A stretch of 64,000 nucleotides of DNA from Siphonodentalium dalli (GCA_032622095.1 CP136066.1:229280961-229344960), one strand, 5' to 3'. Shown: positions 1 through 14,772, numbered from the stretch's first letter. Numbers and translations are program-made. The notes: generated from the letters alone by a model not told the origin.

Positions 1-598
1 AAAATTGTGATTGATTCTTCAATAAACATTTGGAAAAAAAATGACTGAAAAGGAAATACTCACTCGAATATGGCCACGAAGTGCCCAGCTCGGATACGAA
101 TCATGGTGTTGGTACTCCATGATTTAGTTGTGTTCTAAACTGTTGGGGACAGGACAACGTATTATGACCTCTTCATTTATGTCTGAATCCAATTTGAATA
201 AAAATGGGAATGATGAGAGCAATGTTTGGACTACACTTCAGTGGCACCCTTGTGTTAGTCATGAACTTGCTTGACTTTTTACTTAATTTGAATATTGTTG
301 AATACATTAATAATTACTATGGAATTGGAGTAAACAGTCCACGTGGCTGTTTTAGTCAAGAACAGACGCCGAAAATAAGTCCATTCAATTTCAGTGGGAA
401 AAGGTCAGATTTATTACCAAATTCAGATTCCTAAATCCTAATTAACAGAAACTGTATTATTTTCTGAACAAACGACGAGATTTCTCATTCCTTGTATAAC
501 TCTTTTTTTCATCTCGCCTCCATTTTATTTAGATACGAATACGAAATATATGAAGGGTGCGCCAAAAACGCTGAATCATCTGCTGATCAACACGTTAA
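1..598. repeat. Dispersed ~0.6 kb repeat, copy 1 (partner at 21,454-22,045)
   Basis: The first ~598 bases match 21,454-22,045 in the same orientation with scattered substitutions and small indels. Similarity stops sharply after cacgttaa in both copies. The left end is cut by the window edge. The two copies flank ~21 kb holding the satellite. No transposon ends are visible, so this may be a segmental duplication. A short possible coding exon (64-120, minus) is preserved in both copies. Confidence 0.85.
64..120 (-). CDS. Possible first coding exon (19 codons), unidentified gene
   Basis: On the minus strand an ATG in context aaatcATGG opens a frame reading MEYQHHDSYPSWALRGHIR, followed directly by a consensus donor gtgagt. 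The duplicate at 21,518-21,574 keeps the ATG, the frame and the donor, with three substitutions that all change the amino acid. Any following exons of this copy would lie outside the window. I do not recognise the protein. It may be a transposon or decayed gene exon rather than a host gene. Confidence 0.3.
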
Positions 599-632
599 CA
601 CCTGGTCGGTAGATTTACCGAGTTCAGTTTAA

Positions 633-1770
633 AGGTGCATTTACACTGATATAGAACTGTATACAGATCTGTATGAAGTCACGTGTCGCGCATTACTGTG
701 ATCACAATATGATTACTAATAGTGAACGCGCGCTGATCAGTACTCTGATAATTGACAATTCACTACGAGTCGTTTCAGTTTAGGCCAGACATAAAAATGG
801 ATCAACTATCAGCAGACAACAGCGATTTGGTATGTGCCGCATGTATTTAAAGTGTATCCTTATACCACTTGATAATGGTTCGAAGAAAGAATGCAAATCG
901 CATAGGAATACACAATAAACAACGGTGTGCACAAATAGAGAGGCTAGAGAGGCACCCATCTAGCTTTAGAGGCGATTCCACCAATATTTAGGATTTCAGG
1001 TGATCATCTATATATCTATAGGTCTCCTGTTTGACACCATCTGGGCGGTGGTCATTTTTGGATCTGTATGGAATGGGTATCCACCCTACAACACCCTTTA
1101 TTTGACCAAATGTAGTAAAAATTCCAACTGATGACAATTCAAATGACAATGTTGGCCAAATGTAGGACAATATTGTTTTCTTAAATTAACTAGTAGTTTT
1201 TGACTGGCCACGAGGAGGGACCAGGACACAATCTTTCCAAGTGTTGGAAATTTCCAACCTGACACCCGCCCCCATGATACGGTTGGAAAACTTCCAGCTG
1301 ATGGCCAGTCCAGCCCAAAAGTTTGATAAAAAGTAGGAAATTATGCAAATATTGGTTCGAAAACAATACCCCCCCCCCCCCCAATAAAATGTTTGAAAAT
1401 CAAACTACAAGATCATTTTCAACCTATTGTTGGTTTGGAAATTACAACTAATGTTGTGTCAGGTATGAAATTTCCAACTGTTGAAAACTTTGACCAAAGT
1501 TTCCACATCCCTGTCCGTGTTCAATATTCGAAATACACGGGTTGAAATGACAACGAACACTAAAACACATTCGCCAAGCCCGAGTAACAATTAATAAAAA
1601 CACATTTGCCTGTCGCAATGCTTCGGCGATGACCGTGGCGTATAGCGGACACGATTTTCGCTCACACGAACTAATACCGTTTTCTTTCTGTGGGCATTTC
1701 TATATCAACCCGTTTACACTAGTCTGCGTGTAGATCTGTGTACAGTTCTATAGCAATGTAAATGCACCCT
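633..1770. mobile_element. Non-autonomous element with ~40-bp terminal inverted repeats
   Basis: The left end (ggtgcatttacact, then tatagaactgtatacagatc) is matched in inverse orientation by the right end (gatctgtgtacagttctata, then atgtaaatgcaccc). Similarity extends over roughly 40 bp. The interior (~1.05 kb) has no convincing ORF. It contains fragments with 'ggaaatttccaac' motifs like those at 30.5-30.9 kb, and a 14-bp C run near 1,370. The superfamily is unknown and the target-site duplication is not clear. Confidence 0.65.
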
Positions 1771-1835
1771 AACTCATTATAATGACAGTCGGTTGTGAGT
1801 TGTGTAAATGACCCGTGCTATAATTATTATATCCA

Positions 1836-2480
1836 CTACAGGAAGGGGCCACCTTTTTGACTCCAGCGACACCATTTCAGTAGTTCAAAATCCAGTTCAG
1901 CAGTACGACAGCTGCAGTTCAGCAGATTATCGCGAACGCAGTTGAACTCAATTATAACGAAATTAGTAGAGTTGAGGTTGGGCAAATGACTTGTAATACA
2001 TGTGCCAAACCATATACAGGGAGGGAAAACCATTTGACTGACCACAACCCCAGTTCAACAGTTCAAAATCCCGTTCAGCACTTCTTATGAAGCAGTTCAG
2101 CAGATTCCCATTAACTAAATTATAATGAAGTTATTCGGGTAAAGGTTATGCAAATGACTTTTAATCGATGTGACTTAACTAAATACATAGAGAAAACACC
2201 ATTTGACCTACCTCCACCCCAGTCCAGCAATACCTTTCAAAAAACCACCCCAGTTGAACAGTTCAAAATCCCGTTCAGCACTTCATATGGAGCAGTTCAG
2301 CAGATTCCCATTACACAATTTAACTAAATTGTAATGAAGTTATTCGGGTAAAGGTTATGAAAATGACTTTTAATCGATGTGACTTAACCAAATACATAGA
2401 GAAAACACCATCTGACCGACCTTCACCCCAGACTAGCAGTATCTTTCAAAATTTACTGCTATAGAACAGTATGAGAGATT
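1836..2480. repeat. ~180-200 bp tandem repeat, three degenerate copies
   Basis: Copies are marked by gttcaaaat followed by cgttcagca at 1,883, 2,061 and 2,261. Each continues through cagcagattcccatt, gaagttattcgggtaaagg and taatcgatgtgacttaac. The third copy runs into unique sequence that was later duplicated with part of the satellite. Confidence 0.75.
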
Positions 2481-4805
2481 TTCATATATTACTGGGTAAA
2501 ATGTCTAGATCCTATTGTCAGTGTACCAAAAAGTAGTCTTTCCTCTGGTCTAGTGATGAAACACGAATATTTCGACAAAAGTGCATGGTGGTATACTATA
2601 AACGCAATGCATCAAAACACGAAGGAATACCTTAGACTATCTTCAATAAATTCTCAATTTGATGAAAATTGCCAGCATACTTTGTTGCAGTGACATTATA
2701 CCTGGACATTATATTTGGCTGTAATAATCAAGACCACATATACGCGAGATACTACGTGTTCTGTAACCATGTCAACGTGTTTAACTCTTTCCCATAATGT
2801 TAGTGTCGGCGCACACGATCCCGATTGTGCCCGGCTAAATCCGGCTGCCGGACAAATCGGGCCCCATATAATCGGGAGGTCAGCGCACACGAGTCGGATT
2901 TTCACTCCGGTCATATGCATGCTATATATGATCACTGTAGTATATATCCATCGATCGGACATCGGGAACTTGTCATATTAATCGATACAAACCCAAACTA
3001 GAAATGTATTGGTAGAAATTTTGGCTGTTTGGTTGCCTGTCGTCGGATTTCTATAAATATGTTTGGCAGCAACCTTTTGCATGTTACAAGATAAATCTTT
3101 TACCAATCCGTGGATACCAAATTTATTACGATTGGACGTCGGGAACATGACTTACAAATTGAAATAATCTCGAGGGGTATAAACCCCAAATAACCCCACT
3201 AGATAGATTTAGGAAGACAGTTTATTACGGGAGTTTATGTTTATCATTGCGCACTACAAAACGGGCTGTGTTTAGGTGACTGTTGTGGGTTTTCTATAAA
3301 CATTTTTAGCGGCAAATTTGTGAATTTTACAAGATCAGTCTCTGGCCGATTCATGAGAATGAAATTTATTACGATCGGACATCAGGAACTTGTCATATTA
3401 ATCGATACAAATCCAAACTACAAATGTTTTGGTCAAAAGTCTGGCTGTGTTTGAATGCCTGTCGTCGGATTTCTATAAATATTTTTAGCGGCACCATTTA
3501 GCATATTGTAAGATAAATCGTTTACCAAACAGTGTGTACCAGATGTTCTACGATTGGACGTCGGAAACATGACGTACTAATTGAAATAATCTCGAGGGGT
3601 ATAAACCCCGAACAAACCCACTAGATATATTTCGGAAGACAGTTTATTATGGGAGTTTATCATTGCGTATTACAATACGGGCTGTGTTTAGATGACTTTT
3701 GTGGGTTTTATATATACATTTTTAGCGGCAAATGTTTGCATGTGGCACGTTCAGTCTCTGGCTGATTCATGGGTATGAAATTTATTACGATCGGACATCG
3801 GGAACTTGTCATATTAATCGATACAATCCCAAACAAGAAATGTATTGGTCGAAAGTTTGGCTGTGTTTGCATGCCTGTCTTCGGATTTCTGTAAATATTT
3901 TTAACGGAAACCTTTTGTATTTTGAAAGATAAATCTTTTACCAATACGTGGATACCAAATTTATTACGATTGGACCGGGAACATGACGTACAAATTGAAA
4001 TAATCTCGAGGGGTATAAACCCCAAATAAACCCACTAGATATATTTCGGAAGACAGTTTATTACGGGAGTTTATCATTGCGCGCTACAATACGGTCGAAA
4101 GTTTAGCTGTGTTTGAATGCCTGTCGTCGGATTTCTAATCTCGAGGGGTATAAACCCTAAATAACCCCACTAGATATATTTCGGAAGACAGTTTATTACG
4201 GGAGTTTATCATTGCGCACTAAAATACGGGTTGTGTTTAGGTGACTTTTGTGGGTTCTCTATAAATCATTTTAATGGCAAATTTTTGGATGTGGCAAGTT
4301 CAGTCTCTGACCGATTGATGGGTATGAAATTTATTACGATCGTACATCGGGAACTTCTCATATTAATTGATAGAAACCCAAACAAGAAATGTATTGGTCG
4401 AAAGTTTGGCTGTGTTTGAATGCCTGTCGTCGGATTTCTATAAATATTTGGAACGACAACGTTTTGCTTTTTTCAAGATAAATCTTTTACCAATCCGCGA
4501 ATACCAACTATATTACGATTGGACGTCGGGAACATGACGTGCTAATTGAAATAATCTCGAGGGGTATAAGCCCCAAATAACCCCACTAGATATATTTCGG
4601 AAGACAGTTTATCATTGCGCACTACAATACAGTCGAAAGTTTGGCTGTGTTTGAATGCCTGTCGTCGGATTTCTGTAAATATTTTTAAAGGCATCCATTT
4701 GCATTTTGCAAGATGAATCTTTTACCAATCCGTAGATACCCAATTTTACGATTGGACAGGGAACATGACGTACTAATTGAAATAATCTCGAGTGGTATAA
4801 ACCCC
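2362..4805. repeat. Segmental tandem duplication, copy 1 (2,444 bp)
   Basis: Starting at aatgacttttaatcgatg this block repeats at 4,806 with offset 2,444, including ~590 bp of non-satellite flank and the first satellite units. The copies look identical wherever compared, apart from a 710-bp block (about 3,454-4,163) that is missing from copy 2. Confidence 0.9.
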
Positions 4806-6539
4806 AATGACTTTTAATCGATGTGACTTAACCAAATACATAGAGAAAACACCATCTGACCGACCTACACCCCAGACTAGCAGTATCTTTCAAAATTTAC
4901 TGCTATAGAACAGTATGAGAGATTTTCATATATTACTGGGTAAAATGTCTAGATCCTATTGTCAGTGTACCAAAAAGTAGTCTTTCCTCTGGTCTAGTGA
5001 TGAAACACGAATATTTCGACAAAAGTGCATGGTGGTATACTATAAACGCAATGCATCAAAACACGAAGGAATACCTTAGACTATCTTCAATAAATTCTCA
5101 ATTTGATGAAAATTGCCAGCATACTTTGTTGCAGTGACATTATACCTGGACATTATATTTGGCTGTAATAATCAAGACCACATATACGCGAGATACTACG
5201 TGTTCTGTAACCATGTCAACGTGTTTAACTCTTTCCCATAATGTTAGTGTCGGCGCACACGATCCCGATTGTGCCCGGCTAAATCCGGCTGCCGGACAAA
5301 TCGGGCCCCATATAATCGGGAGGTCAGCGCACACGAGTCGGATTTTCACTCCGGTCATATGCATGCTATATATGATCACTGTAGTATATATCCATCGATC
5401 GGACATCGGGAACTTGTCATATTAATCGATACAAACCCAAACTAGAAATGTATTGGTAGAAATTTTGGCTGTTTGGTTGCCTGTCGTCGGATTTCTATAA
5501 ATATGTTTGGCAGCAACCTTTTGCATGTTACAAGATAAATCTTTTACCAATCCGTGGATACCAAATTTATTACGATTGGACGTCGGGAACATGACTTACA
5601 AATTGAAATAATCTCGAGGGGTATAAACCCCAAATAAACCCACTAGATAGATTTAGGAAGACAGTTTATTACGGGAGTTTATGTTTATCATTGCGCACTA
5701 CAAAACGGGCTGTGTTTAGGTGACTGTTGTGGGTTTTCTATAAACATTTTTAGCGGCAAATTTGTGAATTTTACAAGATCAGTCTCTGGCCGATTCATGA
5801 GAATGAAATTTATTACGATCGGACATCAGGAACTTGTCATATTAATCGATACAAATCCAAACTACAAATGTTTTGGTCAAAAGTCTGGCTGTGTTTGACC
5901 CCACTAGATATATTTCGGAAGACAGTTTATTACGGGAGTTTATCATTGCGCACTAAAATACGGGTTGTGTTTAGGTGACTTTTGTGGGTTCTCTATAAAT
6001 CATTTTAATGGCAAATTTTTGGATGTGGCAAGTTCAGTCTCTGACCGATTGATGGGTATGAAATTTATTACGATCGTACATCGGGAACTTCTCATATTAA
6101 TTGATAGAAACCCAAACAAGAAATGTATTGGTCGAAAGTTTGGCTGTGTTTGAATGCCTGTCGTCGGATTTCTATAAATATTTGGAACGACAACGTTTTG
6201 CTTTTTTCAAGATAAATCTTTTACCAATCCGCGAATACCAACTATATTACGATTGGACGTCGGGAACATGACGTGCTAATTGAAATAATCTCGAGGGGTA
6301 TAAGCCCCAAATAACCCCACTAGATATATTTCGGAAGACAGTTTATCATTGCGCACTACAATACAGTCGAAAGTTTGGCTGTGTTTGAATGCCTGTCGTC
6401 GGATTTCTGTAAATATTTTTAAAGGCATCCATTTGCATTTTGCAAGATGAATCTTTTACCAATCCGTAGATACCCAATTTTACGATTGGACAGGGAACAT
6501 GACGTACTAATTGAAATAATCTCGAGTGGTATAAACCCC
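4806..6539. repeat. Segmental tandem duplication, copy 2 (1,734 bp, internal deletion)
   Basis: It matches copy 1 with offset 2,444 up to about 5,897 and with offset 1,734 from 5,898 to 6,539. The 710-bp difference is a clean deletion. The junction is gtgtttg joined to accccactag, with almost no microhomology, and it does not fall at equivalent points of the satellite unit. Confidence 0.9.
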
Positions 6540-7900
6540 AAATAACCCCATTAGATATATTTCGGAAGACAGTTTATCACGGGAGTTTATCATTGCGCAC
6601 TACAATACGGGCTGTGTTTCGGCGACTTTTGTGGCTTTTCTATAAACATTTTTATTTGCAAATTTTGCATGTTGCATGTTCAGTCTCTGTCTGATTCATG
6701 GGTATGACATATATGATGATCGGACATCGGGAAGTTGTCATATTAATCGATACAAACCCTAACTAGAAATGTATTGGTCAAAAGTTTGGCTGTGTTTGAA
6801 TGCCTGTTGTCGAATTTCTATAAACATTTTAGCTGCAACGTTTTGCATGTTGCAAGATAAATCTTTTACCAATCCGGCAATATAAAACATATTACGGTTG
6901 GATGTCGGAAACATGACTTACTAATTGAAATAATCTCGAGGGGTATAAACCTCAAATAACCCCACTAGCTATATTTCGGAAGACAGTTAATTACGGAAGT
7001 TTATCATTGCGAACTACAATATGGTCGAAAGTTTGGTTGTGTTTGAATGCCTGTCGTCGGATTGATATAAATATTTTTAACGGCATCCTTTTGCATGTTG
7101 CAAGATAGATCTTGTACCAATCATTGGATAGCAAATTTAATACGATTGGACGTCGGGAAAATGACGTACTAATTGAAATAATCTCGAGGGGCATAAACCC
7201 CAAATAACCCCACTAGATATATTTCGGAAGACAGTTTATTACGGCAGTGTATCATTGCACACTACACAATACGGCTGTGTTTAGGTGACTTTTGTGGGTT
7301 CTCTTTAAACAGTTTTAGCGGCAAATTTGTGCATGTTGCATGTTAGTCTCTGGTTGATTCACGGGTATGAAAATTATGACGATCGGACATCGGGAACTTG
7401 TCATATTAATCGATACAAACCCAAACCTGAAATGTATTGGTCGAAAGTTTGGCTGTGTTTGAATGCCTGTCATCGAATTTCTATAAACAGTTTATCGGCA
7501 ACTTTTTGCATGTTGGAAGATAAATCTTTTACCAATCCGGGAATATAAAACTTATTACGGTTGGACGTCGGTAACATGACTTACTAATTGAAATAATCTC
7601 GAGGGGTATAAACCTCAAATAACCCCACTAGACATATTTCGGAAGACAGTTTATTACGAGAGTTTATCATTGCGAACTACAATATGGTCGAAAATTTGGT
7701 TGTGTTTGAATGCCTGTAGTCGGATTTATATAAATATTTTTAAGGCATCCTTTTGAATGTTGCAAGATAGATCTTTTCCCAATCAGTGGATACCAAATTT
7801 ATTACGATTGGATGTCCGGAAAATGACGTACTAATTTAAATAATCTCGAGGGGTATAAACCCCAAATAACCCCACTAGATATATTTCGGAAGACAGTTTA

Positions 7901-10900
7901 TTACGGGAGTGTATCATAGCGCACTACACACTACGGACTGTGTTTAGGTGACTTTTGTGGGTTCTCTATAAATAATTTTAATGGCAAATTTTTGGATGTG
8001 GCATGTTCAGTCTCTGGCCGATTGATGCGTGTGAAATTTATTACGAACGGACATCCGTTCTGGAAATTGTCATATTAATCGATAGAAACCCAAACAAGAA
8101 ATGTATTGGTCGAAAGTTTGGCTGTATTTGAATGCCTGTTGTCGGATTTCAATAAATATTTTTTAACTGCAACGTTTTGCCTATTGCAAGATAAATATTT
8201 TACCAATCCGTTGAAACCAAATATATTACGATTGGACGTCGTGAACATGACGTACTAATTGAAATAATCTCGAGGGGTATAAACCCCAAATAACCCCACT
8301 AGATATATTTCGGAAGACAGTTTATTACGGGAATTTATCATTGCGCACTACAATACGGGCTGCGTTTAGGTGACTTTTGTGGCTTTTCTATAAACAGTTT
8401 TAGCGGCAAATGTGTGCATGTTGCATGTTAGTCTCTGGCCGATTCACGGGTATGAAAATTATGACGATCGGACATCGGGAACTTGTCATATTAATCGATA
8501 CAAACCCAAACTAGAAATGTATTGGTCGAAAGTTTGGCTGTGTTTGAATGCCTGTTGTCGAATTTCTATAAACATTTTAGCTGCAACGTTTTGCATGTTG
8601 CACGATAAATCTTTTACCAAACCGGGAATATAAAATTTATTACGATTGGACGTCGTGAACATGACGTACTAATTGAAATAATCTCGAGGGGTATAAACCT
8701 CAAATAACCCCACAAGATATATTTCGGAAGACAGTTTATTACGGAAGTTTATCATTGCGAACTACAATATGGTCGAAAGTTTGGTTGTGTTTGAATGCCT
8801 GTCGTCGGATTTATATAAATATTTTTAACGGCATCCTTTTGCATGTTGCAAGATAGATCTTTTACCAATCAGTGGATACCAAATTTATTACGATTGGACC
8901 GGGAACATGACGTCCTAATATAAATAATCTCGAGGAGTTTAAACCCCAAATAACACCACTAGATATATTTCGGAAGACAGTTTATTATCTTGCATTTTTG
9001 CAAGATAAATCTTTTACCAATACATGGATACCAAATTTATTACGATTGGACCGGGAACATGAATTACTAATTGAAATAATATCGAGGGGTATAAACCTCA
9101 AATAACCCCACCAGATATATTTCGGAAGACAGTTTATTACGGGAGTTTGTCATTGCGCACTGCAATACGGGCCGTGTTTAGGTGACTTTTGTGGGTTTTC
9201 TATAAACATTTTAATGGCAGATTTGTGTACGTTGCAAGTTCAGTCTCTGGCCGATTCATGGGTATGAAATTTTTTACTATCGGACGTCGGGAAAATGAAG
9301 AACTAATTAAAATAATCTCAAGCGAGTGATATAAACCCCAAACAACTTCACTATAGATATATTTCGGATGACAGTTTATTACAGGAGTTTATCATTGCGC
9401 ACTGCAATACGGGCTGTGTTTAGGTGACTTTTGTGGGTTTTCTATAAACATTTTAACGGCAGATTTTTGTACGTTACAAGTTCAGTCTCTGGCCGATTCA
9501 TGGCTATGAAATTTATTACTATCGGACGTCGGGAAAATGAAAAACTAATTAAAATAATCTCGAGCGAGTGGTATAAACCCCAAACAACCCCACTATATAG
9601 ATATATTTCGGATGACAGTTTATTACAGGAGTTTATCATTGCGCACTACAATACGGGCTGTGTTTATATAGGTTATTTTTGTGAAATTTATTACGATCGG
9701 ACATCCGTTCTGGAACTTGTCATATTAATCGTTAGAAACCCAAACAAGAAATGTATTGCTTGAAAGTTGGGCTGTGTTTGAATGCCTGTCGTCGAATTTC
9801 TATAAACATTTTAGCGTCAACGTTTTGCATGTTGCAAGATAAATCTTTTACCAATCCGGGAATATAAAACTTATTACTGTTGGACGTCGGTAACATGACT
9901 TACTAATTGAAATAATCTCGAGGGGTATAAACCTCAAATAACCCCACTAGATATATTTCGGAAGACGGTTTATTACGGAAGTTTATCATTGCGAACTACA
10001 ATATGGTCGAAAGTTTGGTTGTGTTTGAATGCCTGTCGTCGGATTTCTATAAATATTTTTAAGGCATCCTTTTGAACGTTGCGAGATAGATCTTTTACCA
10101 ATCAGTGGATACCAAATTTATTACGATTGGACGTCGGGAAAATGACGTACTAATTTAAATAATCTCGACAATACGGGCTGTGTTTAGGTGACATTTGTGG
10201 GTTCTCTATAAATAATTTAAATGGCAAATTTTTGGTTATGGCAAGTTCTGTCTCTGGTCGATTGATGGGTATGAAATTTATTACGATCGGACATCCGTTA
10301 TGGAACTTGTCATATTAATCGATAGAAACCCTTACAAGAAATGTATTGGTCGAAAGTTTGGCTGTGTTTGAATGCCTGTTGTCGAATTTCTATAAATATT
10401 TTGAACAGCAACGTTTTGTCTATTTTGCAAGATAAATCTTTTACCAATCCGTTGATACAAAATATATTACGATTGGATGTCGTGAACATGACGTACTAAT
10501 TGAAATAATCTCGAGGGGTATAAACCCTAAATAACCCCACTAGATATATTTCGGAAGACAGTTTATTACGGGAGTTTATCATTGCGCACTACAATACGGG
10601 CTGTGTTTAGGTGACTTTTGTGGTGGCTTTTCTATAAACAGTTTTAACGGCATATTTGTGCACGTTGCATGTTAGTCTCTGTCCGATTCACGGGTATGAA
10701 AATTATAACGATCGGACATCGGTAATTTGGTATATTAATCGATACAAACCCAAACTATAAATGTATTTGTCGAAAGTTTGGCTGTGTTTGAATGCCTGTC
10801 GTCGAATTTCTATAAACATTTTAGCGGCAACGTTTTGCATGTTGAAAAATAAATCTTTTACCAATCCGGGAATATAAAACTTATTACGGTAGGACGTCGG

Positions 10901-11336
10901 TAACATGACGTACTAATTGAAATAATCTCGAGGGGTATAAACCTCAAATAACCCCACTAGATATATTTCGGAAGACGGTTTATTACGGAAGTTTATCATT
11001 GCGAACTACAAATATGGTCGAAAGTTTGGTTGTGTTTGAGTGCCTGTCATCGGATTTATATAAATATTTTTAACGGCATCCTTTTGCATGTTGTAACAGA
11101 GATCTTTTACAAATCAGTGGATACCAAATTTATTATGATCGGACGTCGGGAAAATGACGTACTAATTTAAATAATCTCGAAGGGTATAAACCCAAAATAA
11201 CCCCACTAGATATATTTCGGAAGAGAGTTTATTACGAGAGTTTATCATTCCGAACTACAATATGGTCGAAAGTTTGGTTGTGTTTTAACGACAACCTTTC
11301 GCACTTTGCAAGATAAATCTTTTACAAATCCGTGGA
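7901..11336. repeat. 3,436-bp tandem duplication within the satellite, copy 1
   Basis: From ttacgggagtgtatcatagc the block matches 11,337-14,772 at a constant offset of 3,436, with no differences found in the stretches I compared. Individual satellite units inside it differ visibly, so the duplication is much younger than the array. It spans roughly nine long and short units. Confidence 0.92.
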
Positions 11337-14300
11337 TTACGGGAGTGTATCATAGCGCACTACACACTACGGACTGTGTTTAGGTGACTTTTGTGGGTTC
11401 TCTATAAATAATTTTAATGGCAAATTTTTGGATGTGGCATGTTCAGTCTCTGGCCGATTGATGCGTGTGAAATTTATTACGAACGGACATCCGTTCTGGA
11501 AATTGTCATATTAATCGATAGAAACCCAAACAAGAAATGTATTGGTCGAAAGTTTGGCTGTATTTGAATGCCTGTTGTCGGATTTCAATAAATATTTTTT
11601 AACTGCAACGTTTTGCCTATTGCAAGATAAATATTTTACCAATCCGTTGAAACCAAATATATTACGATTGGACGTCGTGAACATGACGTACTAATTGAAA
11701 TAATCTCGAGGGGTATAAACCCCAAATAACCCCACTAGATATATTTCGGAAGACAGTTTATTACGGGAATTTATCATTGCGCACTACAATACGGGCTGCG
11801 TTTAGGTGACTTTTGTGGCTTTTCTATAAACAGTTTTAGCGGCAAATGTGTGCATGTTGCATGTTAGTCTCTGGCCGATTCACGGGTATGAAAATTATGA
11901 CGATCGGACATCGGGAACTTGTCATATTAATCGATACAAACCCAAACTAGAAATGTATTGGTCGAAAGTTTGGCTGTGTTTGAATGCCTGTTGTCGAATT
12001 TCTATAAACATTTTAGCTGCAACGTTTTGCATGTTGCACGATAAATCTTTTACCAAACCGGGAATATAAAATTTATTACGATTGGACGTCGTGAACATGA
12101 CGTACTAATTGAAATAATCTCGAGGGGTATAAACCTCAAATAACCCCACAAGATATATTTCGGAAGACAGTTTATTACGGAAGTTTATCATTGCGAACTA
12201 CAATATGGTCGAAAGTTTGGTTGTGTTTGAATGCCTGTCGTCGGATTTATATAAATATTTTTAACGGCATCCTTTTGCATGTTGCAAGATAGATCTTTTA
12301 CCAATCAGTGGATACCAAATTTATTACGATTGGACCGGGAACATGACGTCCTAATATAAATAATCTCGAGGAGTTTAAACCCCAAATAACACCACTAGAT
12401 ATATTTCGGAAGACAGTTTATTATCTTGCATTTTTGCAAGATAAATCTTTTACCAATACATGGATACCAAATTTATTACGATTGGACCGGGAACATGAAT
12501 TACTAATTGAAATAATATCGAGGGGTATAAACCTCAAATAACCCCACCAGATATATTTCGGAAGACAGTTTATTACGGGAGTTTGTCATTGCGCACTGCA
12601 ATACGGGCCGTGTTTAGGTGACTTTTGTGGGTTTTCTATAAACATTTTAATGGCAGATTTGTGTACGTTGCAAGTTCAGTCTCTGGCCGATTCATGGGTA
12701 TGAAATTTTTTACTATCGGACGTCGGGAAAATGAAGAACTAATTAAAATAATCTCAAGCGAGTGATATAAACCCCAAACAACTTCACTATAGATATATTT
12801 CGGATGACAGTTTATTACAGGAGTTTATCATTGCGCACTGCAATACGGGCTGTGTTTAGGTGACTTTTGTGGGTTTTCTATAAACATTTTAACGGCAGAT
12901 TTTTGTACGTTACAAGTTCAGTCTCTGGCCGATTCATGGCTATGAAATTTATTACTATCGGACGTCGGGAAAATGAAAAACTAATTAAAATAATCTCGAG
13001 CGAGTGGTATAAACCCCAAACAACCCCACTATATAGATATATTTCGGATGACAGTTTATTACAGGAGTTTATCATTGCGCACTACAATACGGGCTGTGTT
13101 TATATAGGTTATTTTTGTGAAATTTATTACGATCGGACATCCGTTCTGGAACTTGTCATATTAATCGTTAGAAACCCAAACAAGAAATGTATTGCTTGAA
13201 AGTTGGGCTGTGTTTGAATGCCTGTCGTCGAATTTCTATAAACATTTTAGCGTCAACGTTTTGCATGTTGCAAGATAAATCTTTTACCAATCCGGGAATA
13301 TAAAACTTATTACTGTTGGACGTCGGTAACATGACTTACTAATTGAAATAATCTCGAGGGGTATAAACCTCAAATAACCCCACTAGATATATTTCGGAAG
13401 ACGGTTTATTACGGAAGTTTATCATTGCGAACTACAATATGGTCGAAAGTTTGGTTGTGTTTGAATGCCTGTCGTCGGATTTCTATAAATATTTTTAAGG
13501 CATCCTTTTGAACGTTGCGAGATAGATCTTTTACCAATCAGTGGATACCAAATTTATTACGATTGGACGTCGGGAAAATGACGTACTAATTTAAATAATC
13601 TCGACAATACGGGCTGTGTTTAGGTGACATTTGTGGGTTCTCTATAAATAATTTAAATGGCAAATTTTTGGTTATGGCAAGTTCTGTCTCTGGTCGATTG
13701 ATGGGTATGAAATTTATTACGATCGGACATCCGTTATGGAACTTGTCATATTAATCGATAGAAACCCTTACAAGAAATGTATTGGTCGAAAGTTTGGCTG
13801 TGTTTGAATGCCTGTTGTCGAATTTCTATAAATATTTTGAACAGCAACGTTTTGTCTATTTTGCAAGATAAATCTTTTACCAATCCGTTGATACAAAATA
13901 TATTACGATTGGATGTCGTGAACATGACGTACTAATTGAAATAATCTCGAGGGGTATAAACCCTAAATAACCCCACTAGATATATTTCGGAAGACAGTTT
14001 ATTACGGGAGTTTATCATTGCGCACTACAATACGGGCTGTGTTTAGGTGACTTTTGTGGTGGCTTTTCTATAAACAGTTTTAACGGCATATTTGTGCACG
14101 TTGCATGTTAGTCTCTGTCCGATTCACGGGTATGAAAATTATAACGATCGGACATCGGTAATTTGGTATATTAATCGATACAAACCCAAACTATAAATGT
14201 ATTTGTCGAAAGTTTGGCTGTGTTTGAATGCCTGTCGTCGAATTTCTATAAACATTTTAGCGGCAACGTTTTGCATGTTGAAAAATAAATCTTTTACCAA

Positions 14301-14772
14301 TCCGGGAATATAAAACTTATTACGGTAGGACGTCGGTAACATGACGTACTAATTGAAATAATCTCGAGGGGTATAAACCTCAAATAACCCCACTAGATAT
14401 ATTTCGGAAGACGGTTTATTACGGAAGTTTATCATTGCGAACTACAAATATGGTCGAAAGTTTGGTTGTGTTTGAGTGCCTGTCATCGGATTTATATAAA
14501 TATTTTTAACGGCATCCTTTTGCATGTTGTAACAGAGATCTTTTACAAATCAGTGGATACCAAATTTATTATGATCGGACGTCGGGAAAATGACGTACTA
14601 ATTTAAATAATCTCGAAGGGTATAAACCCAAAATAACCCCACTAGATATATTTCGGAAGAGAGTTTATTACGAGAGTTTATCATTCCGAACTACAATATG
14701 GTCGAAAGTTTGGTTGTGTTTTAACGACAACCTTTCGCACTTTGCAAGATAAATCTTTTACAAATCCGTGGA
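11337..14772. repeat. 3,436-bp tandem duplication within the satellite, copy 2
   Basis: This is the direct tandem copy of 7,901-11,336. The junction is visible as aaatccgtgga joined to ttacgggagtg, cutting across the unit. It is followed by a separate ~215-bp duplication (units beginning near 14,558 and 14,773, sharing tctcgaagggtataaaccc). Confidence 0.92.

Noticed and set aside
2696-2981. Opposing 88-codon frames, repeated at 5,140-5,425
   Set aside because: They lie on a duplicated satellite-flank segment and overlap each other on opposite strands with no domain similarity.
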